DNA of 64,000 bases from Lutjanus erythropterus (lineage: Eukaryota > Chordata > Actinopteri > Lutjaniformes > Lutjanidae). Below are positions 41,601 to 48,102 of this stretch, one piece after another. Where the stretch lies: NCBI GenBank assembly GCA_020091685.1, contig CM034607.1, positions 28,048,645 to 28,112,644 of the forward strand, given 5' to 3'. The notes beneath the pieces are model-generated. The model saw nothing but the letters and a program-made list of their open reading frames with translations. It searched no databases and was not told where the DNA came from. How positions within the stretch are numbered: position 1 is the stretch's first letter; each line of letters starts with the position of its first letter. Made by a program: the position numbers and the translations under genes.

Positions 41601-44121
41601 AACAGTCACATTCTGGGTCAAACACACATGTGGGTCAGCGCTCGCCACGGAGACCTCTGTCAATGGGGCCCTTACTCAGGTTTGTAACTAAGCATTATGT
41701 TAATTCATTTTGAGCACCATTACTTGTCAAGTGTGCCAAAGCTGCTCTTCTCTTTCACCCTTTGTAACTTGACATTTTGAGATTAAATCTTGTTCTTAAA
41801 TTTGCCAGACAAATTCTAATGATCTAGTTTTGATTATTTAAAAAAAAGTACTTTACTATTATTATCATTATTAATTCTACAGGTTTTAGCTCAGAAGAAG
41901 ATGCACCTGCACCCAAACACAAGAGGAGGACATACATGAACCAGCCACACCTGCGTTTTGAGATCACCAGCGATGACGGCTTCAGTGTGAAGGCAAACAG
42001 CATAGAGGGTAAGAGCTGCTTGTTTACTGCACGTTTGTTTGAATTCTGCTTTTAACTGTACTGTTTGACAGGTATGTTATTTTAGTCACAGCAAATCTGT
42101 GCAGGTTTAATCTAAAGGTCGACCAACAGCTGATTTTTAAAGGATGATAAAATAGTTTGGTACAGGAAAAATTTGATCTCCAGTTAATTAGTCGGTATCA
42201 TCGAACAGTCTTTGACTTTGTTAAAAACTGGGTTACTGCAGAACTATACATCTGAGACAAATTCCTAAATAAATATATAAAGTTTTTGAATTTGAAGTTT
42301 CACCAATACCAGTAGTTTTTAAAGTGTCCTACATAATCTGCAGTTTTGCCGAGCTCTCTCTCACCGTCCTCATCTCTTTCCTCCCTCAGTTGCCTGGCGT
42401 GCGGTGATCGACGGCGTCCTCGAAGCTCGCGCAGGCTTCCACCTGAAGCAGCTGCCCCTGGGCGGCATGAGCGGCCCGCGGGTGCTCGGCGTCGTCCATG
42501 ACGCCGTCATCTTCCTGCTGGAGCAGCTGCAGGGCGCGGCAAACTGCAAACGCCACCGCTTCCGCTTCCACCGCTGCGATGACATCGAGGAGGAGCTTCC
42601 CCTCAATCCAACTGGCTGCGCTCGTTCTGAAATCTACACTCGGTACAGACAGTTACTTTCTGTCATGTTTTTAAGAATTTACAAGTGTCATAAAGGTGAT
42701 TTAAATGCATATTAAATTAATTGTATTGTCTTTCCTCCTCTTTCTTTAATCAGGAAAGCGACTTTTGATATGTTCAACTTCCTGGCATCACAGCACAGAA
42801 CGCTCCCTGAGATAGTTGGGCCCTTTGATGAAGAGGAGGATGAATTCCCATTGAAATCTGCGAGGTAAAGAAAACTGAGCCACTTTCTTGACCCTGACCT
42901 TGAAAATTTAACCCACTGCACACCTCAGGAGGCAATTTAGTGGACGTCCATGTTGACACCATGTTTTGTCTGACAGACGAGCCACCAGCAGCGAGCTTCC
43001 AATGGCGATGAGATTCAGACACCTGGAAAAAATCTCCAAAGAAGCAGTAGGAGTTTACAGGTACTGCCAACAAAAAAAAAAAAGAAATACAGGAAGAGAA
43101 TGAGGTTTTAGTCGGTTGAAATGCATTTATCTGTTTCTCTTCTGTAATCCTTTTCAGATCTGAAATTCATGGTCGTGGCCTTTTCTGCAAAAGGAACATC
43201 GAGGCTGGGGAGATGGTGATTGAATACGCCGGCACAGTCATTCGCTCTGTACTGACTGATAAGCGAGAAAAATATTATGACAGCAAGGTTAGTACTAATA
43301 TCCTCACCAGGTTTCACCTGTTCAGTGCTTTTATTGTGCAGCAGCAGTAATAAAATGTGTAGAATGGTGGACTATGCCTCTTCCATTACTTTCTCATTAC
43401 AAAATGGCTACAGCAGAAAAAATGCTGGCCATAAATAGTGTCAAAAACAGGATTTGATTTCATGTCACACTAAACAATTACTTCTATCAAATTCAAAATC
43501 GCAATATGACCTACTGCAATTTTCAAATCACAGGAGGCGTAATATTTGTTAAAGGCAAAATATGTGTCAAAATAGCTTTTTCTAAATTAAATATTGTGCT
43601 GCAGAGATGTCCTGGCCTACACATCATTTTCTACAGACTGAAAACATCTTCGTTTTGTTCTGCAGAAATCACAGCATAATCATTTTAATGTTTTTCAATG
43701 CAAATGAGAATGATTGAAAAATTAGATTAGATTATTTAGATTTTTTTTTTTCCAAAATCATTCAGCCCTAGTTTAATGAAAATCGTTTTGAAGATCCTGG
43801 AAATTTTAAAAATGTCAACTAACTCAGTTCTTTAATCTCCATCAGGGCATCGGCTGCTACATGTTCCGCATTGACGACTTCGACGTGGTGGACGCGACGA
43901 TGCAGGGCAACGCCGCTCGTTTCATCAACCACTCCTGTGAGCCGAACTGCTACTCCCGCGTCATCAACGTGGACGGCCGCAAGCACATCGTCATCTTCGC
44001 CCTGAGGAAGATCTACCAGGGCGAGGAGCTGACCTACGACTACAAGTTCCCCATCGAGGACGACGACAACAAGCTGCACTGCAACTGCGGGGCGAGACGC
44101 TGCCGTCGCTACCTGAATTAG
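8345..44121 (+). CDS. kmt2b: Histone-lysine N-methyltransferase 2B (MLL/trithorax family), complete
   Basis: This nuclear enzyme methylates histone H3 Lys4 at promoters within a COMPASS-like complex (WDR5, RBBP5, ASH2L, DPY30, menin). Coding exons: 8345-8647, 13224-14736, 15028-15194, 15511-15597, 16447-16603, 19966-20242, 21194-21255, 21363-21608, 22592-22701, 26822-27661, 29285-29398, 29572-29718, 30011-30103, 30898-31015, 31237-31350, 31732-31922, 32046-32144, 32291-32401, 32671-32741, 33720-33883, 34057-34142, 35129-35263, 35408-35566, 35727-35844, 35963-36041, 37475-37635, 37845-38006, 38409-40749, 41065-41196, 41561-41679, 41883-42008, 42390-42642, 42754-42864, 42977-43060, 43158-43287, 43846-44121. 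These sum to 9,456 nt, in phase, giving 3,151 aa against about 2,715 in human KMT2B. I chose KMT2B over KMT2A from the N-terminal FPGRP context, the CXXC and PHD sequences and the SRRP-like segments. Fish often carry two copies, and which one this is cannot be told. Confidence 0.95.
8648..13223 (+). other. kmt2b: kmt2b intron 1
   Basis: This 4.6 kb intron begins with a CpG-containing stretch continuing the promoter island (to about 9250). It then turns AT-rich. It holds the hAT-like MITE at 9610-9972 and a degenerate element rich in 'tattgtgatac' near 9975-10230. A short (AT)n run lies at 12721-12737. No further exon was recognised. Confidence 0.75.
9610..9972. mobile_element. Non-autonomous hAT-like DNA transposon (MITE)
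   Basis: The element has perfect 14-bp terminal inverted repeats: CACTAGGGCTGCAC at 9610-9623 and its complement at 9959-9972. It has no coding capacity. The 'gggctgcac' ends are typical of fish hAT-type MITEs. No clear 8-bp target duplication is visible. Its interior is homologous to 26216-26306. Confidence 0.8.
13224..14736 (+). CDS. kmt2b: kmt2b exon 2: long basic, low-complexity N-terminal region
   Basis: Residues 102-605, in one 1.5 kb exon, as in other MLL genes. It is rich in Ser, Lys and Arg with several basic nuclear-localisation-like clusters ([23 protein letters not shown]). The segment [15 protein letters not shown] resembles a conserved pre-CXXC motif of KMT2A and KMT2B. No canonical AT-hook core (GRP flanked by basic residues) is seen. 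The donor is GTAAGG at 14737. Confidence 0.88.
15028..16603 (+). CDS. kmt2b: kmt2b exons 3-5: linker before the CXXC
   Basis: The three exons lie at 15028-15194, 15511-15597 and 16447-16603 (about residues 606-742). They include a predicted helical segment, [18 protein letters not shown], an Arg-rich run, and then [18 protein letters not shown]...[14 protein letters not shown]. The last stretch matches human KMT2B closely and supports the assignment. Confidence 0.88.
16604..19965 (+). other. kmt2b: kmt2b intron 5
   Basis: This 3.4 kb AT-rich intron contains a poly(A)-type run near 17394-17409. Its 3' third is a DNA transposon at 18591-19720. No exon was recognised inside it. Confidence 0.7.
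18591..19720. mobile_element. Non-autonomous DNA transposon with about 70-bp terminal inverted repeats
   Basis: The left end reads accccagttctaaaaaagtt. The right end, reverse-complemented, reads accccaattccaaagaagtt. Similarity between the ends continues inward through 'aataaaaacagaat' and 'tgatttgcaaa', about 70 bases in all. The 1.1 kb interior has no intact transposase ORF. The end sequence is a very common one in fish genomes, but I cannot name the superfamily safely. A related copy lies at about 48720-49400. Confidence 0.8.
19966..21255 (+). CDS. kmt2b: kmt2b exons 6-7: CXXC DNA-binding zinc finger
   Basis: Exons 19966-20242 and 21194-21255 encode the CXXC domain, about residues 798-845. 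It binds unmethylated CpG and targets the enzyme to CpG islands. The cysteine pattern is visible: [18 protein letters not shown], the KFGG motif, QCC and finally RKC across the exon junction. All eight zinc ligands are present. An acidic DDDDDD stretch and a basic [15 protein letters not shown] segment precede it; the latter may add non-specific DNA contact. Confidence 0.94.
20243..22591 (+). other. kmt2b: kmt2b introns 6-8
   Basis: The introns at 20243-21193, 21256-21362 and 21609-22591 are AT-rich. I see only simple low-complexity runs and no convincing repeat family or additional exon. Confidence 0.55.
21363..27661 (+). CDS. kmt2b: kmt2b exons 8-10: variable linker between CXXC and PHD
   Basis: Exons 21363-21608, 22592-22701 and 26822-27661 cover about residues 856-1254. 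The sequence is low complexity: an acidic [13 protein letters not shown] run, then Ser/Pro/Gln/His-rich repeats of the [13 protein letters not shown] and [12 protein letters not shown] type. It ends with [14 protein letters not shown], which matches the conserved lead-in to the PHD cluster in KMT2A/B. The 840-nt exon 10 accounts for part of the extra length compared with human. Confidence 0.85.
25583..26612. mobile_element. DNA transposon with 'aggggtgtaacggtac' ends
   Basis: The left end at 25583-25598 reads aggggtgtaacggtac. The right end at 26598-26612, reverse-complemented, reads agggtgtaacagtac. Further in, the right end keeps the 'ggttttaggtttgtgg' block typical of a widespread fish hAT-like MITE. 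The interior is interrupted by a second element (26170 to about 26415). Confidence 0.75.
26170..26415. mobile_element. hAT-like MITE nested in another transposon
   Basis: The left end 'tagtgctgcacatttaatcg' is a decayed 'gggctgcac' terminus. The segment 26216-26306 is clearly homologous to 9640-9732 (shared 'gtgcagcatccaaatt', 'agaaaacagcattataatga'-like blocks). The right boundary is approximate. Confidence 0.7.
27711..28120. mobile_element. Short MITE with 'gagctgggtacc' ends
   Basis: The left end is gagctgggtaccaaaaaatg. The right end, reverse-complemented, is ggggctgggtatcattcaac. The 400-bp interior is AT-rich, contains 'gatacc'-type subrepeats and has no ORF. It lies in kmt2b intron 10. 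Confidence 0.65.
28557..28645 (+). repeat. tRNA-derived SINE head (pseudo-tRNA)
   Basis: Box A (TAGCTCAGTTGG, 28564-28575) and a box B-like AGTTCAACTCC (28631-28641) are spaced as in a tRNA gene. An 11-12 base C run replaces the D-stem end, and the anticodon arm does not fold. This resembles a tRNA-derived SINE fragment more than a working tRNA. Confidence 0.65.
29285..31922 (+). CDS. kmt2b: kmt2b exons 11-16: PHD finger cluster
   Basis: Six exons encode three consecutive PHD zinc fingers (about residues 1255-1480). They read histone H3 tails and recruit partners; in MLL proteins PHD3 binds H3K4me2/3. Visible zinc-ligand blocks include [76 protein letters not shown] and [17 protein letters not shown]. 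Exon 16 then runs into the helical region before the bromodomain. Exon junctions fall at the positions expected for the family. Confidence 0.94.
29719..31731 (+). other. kmt2b: kmt2b introns 12-15
   Basis: These short introns separate the PHD exons (29719-30010, 30104-30897, 31016-31236, 31351-31731). The 30640-30840 segment is a degenerate transposon-like stretch ('aatcgtaatatcaaattgcag', 'cgtcccagccctgc'). I see nothing else. Confidence 0.5.
32046..33883 (+). CDS. kmt2b: kmt2b exons 17-20: divergent bromodomain region
   Basis: Exons 32046-32144, 32291-32401, 32671-32741 and 33720-33883 (residues 1514-1661). They carry helices comparable to the MLL bromodomain, for example [18 protein letters not shown] and [17 protein letters not shown]. 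The segment [19 protein letters not shown] follows and is highly conserved in the family. The acetyl-lysine-binding Asn cannot be pointed out, so histone reading by this domain is uncertain. Confidence 0.85.
32742..35128 (+). other. kmt2b: kmt2b introns 19-21
   Basis: Introns 32742-33719 and 34143-35128 flank exons 20 and 21. Both are AT-rich with poly(T) runs (near 33053-33068, 33234-33245 and 35098-35118). No conserved element was seen. Confidence 0.5.
34057..35566 (+). CDS. kmt2b: kmt2b exons 21-23: extended PHD (ePHD)
   Basis: Exons 34057-34142, 35129-35263 and 35408-35566 encode the extended PHD, about residues 1675-1788. It starts [11 protein letters not shown], continues [18 protein letters not shown] and [15 protein letters not shown], and ends [16 protein letters not shown]...CYKH. 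The Cys4HisCys3-type ligands all appear present. The domain is characteristic of KMT2A/B. Confidence 0.93.
35727..38006 (+). CDS. kmt2b: kmt2b exons 24-27: FYRN domain and linker
   Basis: Exons 35727-35844, 35963-36041, 37475-37635 and 37845-38006. FYRN (about residues 1822-1875) reads [20 protein letters not shown], then [20 protein letters not shown] and [18 protein letters not shown]. In the MLL family it pairs with FYRC after Taspase1 cleavage to hold the two fragments together. The following segment, NHTIVHSP and [11 protein letters not shown], matches human KMT2B rather than KMT2A. Confidence 0.92.
36042..37474 (+). other. kmt2b: kmt2b intron 25
   Basis: This 1.4 kb intron splits the FYRN domain. 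The open frames inside it show no family similarity and no acceptor or donor that would keep phase. I see no recognisable repeat. Confidence 0.5.
38409..40749 (+). CDS. kmt2b: kmt2b exon 28: giant exon with Taspase1-like site and poly-Asp tract
   Basis: This 2,341-nt exon encodes about residues 1962-2741. It is Ser/Pro-rich at first, then acidic. It contains [10 protein letters not shown] (codons 39203-39223), aligned with the human QLDGVDD Taspase1 site, though the second acidic position after the scissile bond is Gly. An Asp-rich run at 39544-39591 is encoded by GAT repeats. The segment [14 protein letters not shown] resembles the nuclear receptor/coactivator-rich region of human KMT2B. The exon ends in a split Arg/Ser codon with donor GT at 40750. 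Confidence 0.9.
39544..39591 (+). repeat. kmt2b: In-frame GAT/GAC trinucleotide repeat encoding poly-Asp
   Basis: About 16 consecutive GAT, GAA or GAC codons encode an almost pure Asp run inside kmt2b exon 28. Serine codons follow it. The unit length keeps the frame, so repeat-length variation would alter only the number of residues. Confidence 0.93.
41065..42642 (+). CDS. kmt2b: kmt2b exons 29-32: FYRC domain and Win motif
   Basis: Exons 41065-41196, 41561-41679, 41883-42008 and 42390-42642. Exon 29 carries [17 protein letters not shown], typical of KMT2B. FYRC starts [20 protein letters not shown] and continues [17 protein letters not shown]. The WDR5-interaction (Win) motif is CARSEIY at bases 42617-42637, in the place of the human ARAEVY motif. 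The central Arg that inserts into WDR5 is kept. WDR5 binding is therefore expected to be retained. Confidence 0.92.
42754..44121 (+). CDS. kmt2b: kmt2b exons 33-36: catalytic SET and post-SET domains
   Basis: Exons 42754-42864, 42977-43060, 43158-43287 and 43846-44121. The SET domain covers about residues 3015-3130. [20 protein letters not shown] starts it, [11 protein letters not shown] (cofactor-binding NHSC at 43927-43938) follows, and [10 protein letters not shown] carries the catalytic Tyr region. Post-[16 protein letters not shown] ends the protein, with the zinc-binding cysteines intact and stop TAG at 44119-44121. The enzyme therefore looks catalytically competent. Confidence 0.96.
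43288..43845 (+). other. kmt2b: kmt2b intron 35 with a degenerate hAT-like element
   Basis: The intron between the two SET exons contains, at roughly 43470-43770, sequence typical of fish hAT MITEs ('aaaatcgcaatatgacctac', right end 'attcagccctag'). The left terminus has been lost. Confidence 0.6.
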
Positions 44122-44594
44122 TACAACCAACACGCGCACACAAAAACACACACACGCACACAGCACGTACCAATAGCCATCTTGTTTAATGCACTTGAAT
44201 TCAGAAGGACTCTGACGAACTGATAAAGGCGACTGTTGTGACGTAGCCATACAGAGCGAGGTCGCCGACGGGCACAGACCTGATCTACTGAAAGTCTTCA
44301 CTTTGTCTGAAACTTAATTTATCGACTGATGGAGGACAACGTGTTTGTTAATTTCTGTCCTCTGAACTGCTGTTAACAGTCACAGAATCCAAATTAGAGC
44401 CATATGTCAAAGCTTGGGGTGATAATTATTTATTTCAGAGATTGCTGGATTGCTGGTCTGTTGGGAAGTGTAGTTTAATCAATGAAACTGCACAGCGTTT
44501 TGGATTTGTGTACTGCTTTACCATCTCCTACAACACATGCTTTCAGTTTTACTTTGAATTTATTGTCAGTAGCCTCTGCTGGACCTGGGGCTAG

Positions 44595-45330
44595 ACAACA
44601 GGGTGACACTTAATTTCAAGGGGTGTACATATGGCTGACATAACTCTGTTATAACCATGACATGACACCCATCATGAACATGAAGCTGTTTTTACGAACG
44701 TTTATTACTGTTACCATTAAATTTCATGCAGTAAATTTTTAAAGAAATGTTGACATTGTTTGAGATGTCTTTGTTTTGACAACTTGACATGAACCCAATC
44801 AAGAATGTGTTCATTATGATGACTTGACTCTAACAAAGACAACACGTCACACAAATATCAAACTTCAGCTGAGATCAAGTTAAATGTTCATGACACAATT
44901 AAAATGGTCTCATGACAGTTTATGTCATATGTCAGTGTTGCATATGACAGGGTAATGTAATGCTATGTTATGGTCAGTTACGTCCTTTTTAATGCAAGGT
45001 CGGCATTGTTTGAGATGTCTATGTTATGACAACTTGACATTAACTTATCATAGCAGGTTTAATTAACAAAGTCAAGTTGTCATAGCAGACATTTCTGTCT
45101 TGGTTAATGTCAGGTTCTCATAATGGAGACATTTTTGTCTTCTTTATGTCACGTTTGTCGTGGATAATGTCAAGTTGTCATAACAAAGACATATCAAACA
45201 GTGTCAGCTTTGCATTCAAATGACCGGGTGACACTTAGTGACGACAGTCAAACATTCAAAGAGTGTCACGTTCATGACAAGCGTAATGACATGATTATGA
45301 CAGTGTAATGACAGTCTTATGCATACTGCT
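44595..45330. repeat. Transposon-derived repeat block with 51-nt inverted repeat
   Basis: The block is bounded by 'gggtgacactta' at about 44600 and 45225. A unit containing 'attgtttgagatgtct' plus 'gacaacttgacat' occurs at about 44753 and 45005 in direct orientation and at 45166-45216 inverted. Arms 44991-45041 and 45166-45216 pair at 44 of 51 positions across a 124-nt loop. Confidence 0.75.
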
Positions 45331-45964
45331 TCAGCTAAAGTGTTAACTACAACCAGCTACAAATGGTGCAAACTAAAACAACTTGTTATTAATTATTACA
45401 GTGTAAAGGGGGGGGTTATTATTATTTTGCTGGTGACAGAGTGTCTTTATGAACACAAGGTCACAGAGGAGGATTAGGAGAATTTATTCAGCACCTTACT
45501 TTGATACGACCTCCTCTGGTGTCGCAGCAGGCGGGACAAATTTTTACTTCAGAGCAAAATAAACACATTTGATTCAAAAGCACCTCTTGTACATTTTAGT
45601 GCAGCTAAATTTTAACCTCACTCTGGACATCACAAGTCTTGTGAGCAGGGACTTCAAACGTTCTGGTGCTGGTGACATTTACCCCAAAAAATGTAGTTTT
45701 AGTACAAAGTCACCCAAAACCCTTTTCCCCTCTTTAATTCAGTCAGTTGAAATTCCCTGTTTTTATTTGTGACGGCAGAGATGCTGCTGTGATCTGAATG
45801 CTTTTATCCCACTATTACAGTCTGTTCTTTATTTGTTCATTTGTGCTGTTTGTGTATTTTAAGGTCTATGAGGGAGTTTCCTTGATGCAGGGTTCATACT
45901 GAATATAATGATCTTGCTCTGCACAGTCCCTTATAAATCTTTTTGTATTTTTGTATATTTGAAC

Positions 45965-45970
45965 AATAAA
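45965..45970 (+). terminator. kmt2b: kmt2b polyadenylation signal AATAAA
   Basis: This canonical hexamer follows the 3' UTR and is followed by T/GT-rich sequence. A second AATAAA at 46586-46591 could serve a longer transcript. Confidence 0.7.
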
Positions 45971-45999
45971 TGTATATTCAACAAGGTGATGGAAATAAT

Positions 46000-47965
46000 T
46001 GTGTGTTGAGCTTTTAACTTTCTATTCGTAAGTGAAGGCTGACTAATGGAACCGAAGCTGACTAATGATCTTAAGTTAATCTTTTTGTTTTTGTTTTTTG
46101 TTTTTGCGGCTGTTTTGCACCCACTTCCTTCTGTTTTTTATTTGTTTCTCACAGGTGTACTACCTCAATGGTGTTATGAAGCTAGATTTAATTTAATTAC
46201 ACAACACATCTGGTGAAAAAACTGCTTCGAATCATTACATCCTGATAGTATGAAAACAAATTACATCAATCCTATACTAAACACTGACTTGCTATTATGC
46301 CTGCAGTTATTTTGTAAGAATAGGTGGCCACCATGTTTTGTGCTTGTTTCCTCCTGTGTGCATCACACCCAGCTGATGGATGTAGATAGGGTCCTAGAGT
46401 TTAGGCTGAAGGCTGAATGCTGTGGATGAATGTCATGCGTTTTGGAATTAATAATCGAATTTGACACAAAGCTTTGTTACTTTTATTGGCTCAATATGGA
46501 TCCTTGCCTGTACATAGTTGTATAAAGAATTTCTAAACCTGTTAAATATTTTTTTACCTACTTTTTTTTTTTTTTATTTATGTCCAATAAAAAGTTGAAA
46601 TGTTAAAGCTTTGCCCTCCTCTTGCCAATGTTTTTACCTTTGAGTAAATATTAAATAAATTTAATTAAAATATCACTTGTGATTCTTATGTAACCATAGA
46701 AAATGTCTAAATGTTTATACCTTTTCAGTGTGCGTAAAATGTGTGATATTGGTTTCACAAGGCCATAATATTAGCGATGTTCAATATACAATACATTTGC
46801 AGCTGATAACTGATAATTACCTGCTTCTCATGACCAATACCAATAAGATAACCTCTGATAATTTGACTTTTTTGTGTTCTAAAAAGTCGATATCAGTCAA
46901 ATTTATAAAGTGAATGCAGGCTGCAGCAGTTTTATACTCATTTTTAAATGTCTGCTGTCTTTTAACTGATTTATATATATAATTAATATGTCACTTGCTT
47001 GATTCCCACCACCTCTTGTCCCCTTAATGTCATACCATTTTTTTTTTTTTTTTTTTTTTATGGTCAGGTTTTCTTATCGTCTTAATGTCTTATCAGGTTT
47101 CCTGTGGATTACTGAGAATCCCCTCTGAATGTTCCTGCAGCTCGCTGTTGAGTTGAGACCAGTGACACCTGCAAACTGTGAGCTGCTATCAGGCATATCT
47201 ACTGTACAGTTAAAATAAGCTGCTGCATTTTCCAGACAAATATTCACACTTTTGGAAATGTGACATCTGTTCCTTTACACATCTCCGTCTAAAACTGGAC
47301 TGATTCTTCTCTACTGAGCAGCATGTTGATAATATAAAATATCTATTATGTCGATGATCTCCACCGTGACACACACACACAAAAGTGTCTGCCTGATTTC
47401 CAGTAAGATCTTCCACGAGTGCACCTGTGCATTTTAGAGCTTATCAGGTTGAATTTACATAAATGCTCTCTCGCCCCCCGGGTACATCCAGTGTCGGGTC
47501 AGATCCAGTTAGAATACTTTTGCATTACTTCAAAATCAAACATTGAAAATATCGCAGCTTATACTAAAAAGAATTGGACACAGTCACAAAACCTCACACA
47601 CACACTTTTTATCTGTGTAATTAATTACACAGAAGTAGTAGAATTCTCACTAACGGATTTAAAAGGACATCTTTCTAATAACCAGATAATATAACTGTTT
47701 GTCTCTGAAACATCACTAAATACCACAGAGAGAAAGTCTGTTTGGAGGCACAGCATCATTAAATTAATCAGTCACTTCTTGACTTGCAGTACTTGCCTTT
47801 TATATATTTTTTAACATCTTTCTTTATATTTTTCTGTGAAAACCTACATGGCCTAAACTTTGACCGCTGATTACATAACTATAAAATGAAGATCACTGTT
47901 TCACCCTTACAGTAAGGGGCCAAGGCTTTATCCTTCAGTTTCTCTCAAGGTCTTGCTGTTGCCTT
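46000..47965. other. Intergenic spacer between kmt2b and the trypsin gene
   Basis: This is AT-rich spacer. It holds a poly(T) run at 47038-47060, a degenerate transposon-like stretch near 46760-46900 ('cagctgataactgataatta') and a CA run near 47366-47382. No gene was recognised. Confidence 0.55.
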
Positions 47966-47969
47966 CAGC

Positions 47970-47987
47970 CATATGGCTTTTTCCCAC
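47970..47987 (+). promoter_or_regulatory. PTF1-like bipartite element of the trypsin promoter
   Basis: An E-box CATATG (47970-47975) is followed by TTTCCCAC (47980-47987). The centres are about 10-11 bp apart, one helical turn. That is the arrangement bound by the acinar factor PTF1 (PTF1A/E-protein plus RBPJL) in digestive enzyme promoters. It lies about 70 bp upstream of the TATA box. Binding is inferred. Confidence 0.55.
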
Positions 47988-48050
47988 ATCAGAATTTTGT
48001 GTTTTACCTTCCTGACCTTGAGAAATGTGGGACCTTTGTATGTACACGTG

Positions 48051-48058
48051 TATATAAA
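48051..48058 (+). promoter_or_regulatory. TATA box of the trypsin gene
   Basis: TATATAAA lies 45 bases before the start codon and predicts a transcription start near 48080. The 5' UTR would then be very short, as is normal for pancreatic protease genes. Confidence 0.8.
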
Positions 48059-48102
48059 GACTTACAGTGTGGACTTTCTCTTACATTCAGAGGAAAGTCA
48101 TC

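Larger units (their letters stand above)
44122..45990 (+). other. kmt2b: kmt2b 3' UTR
   Basis: About 1.85 kb separates the stop codon from AATAAA at 45965-45970. The first 40 bases hold a CA-rich run. From about 44595 to 45330 the UTR consists of transposon-derived sequence with repeated 'gacaacttgacat' units and a long inverted repeat. Confidence 0.65.

Noticed and set aside
8345..44121. KMT2A instead of KMT2B
   Set aside because: The N-terminal FPGRP context, RRCGSC CXXC sequence, GYSQTRRP segment and [16 protein letters not shown] segment match KMT2B better as I know the families. A phylogeny would settle it.
44594..45330. CRISPR-like array of 'gacaacttgacat' units
   Set aside because: The units are unevenly spaced, present in both orientations and diverged, within a vertebrate 3' UTR. 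They are transposon-derived.
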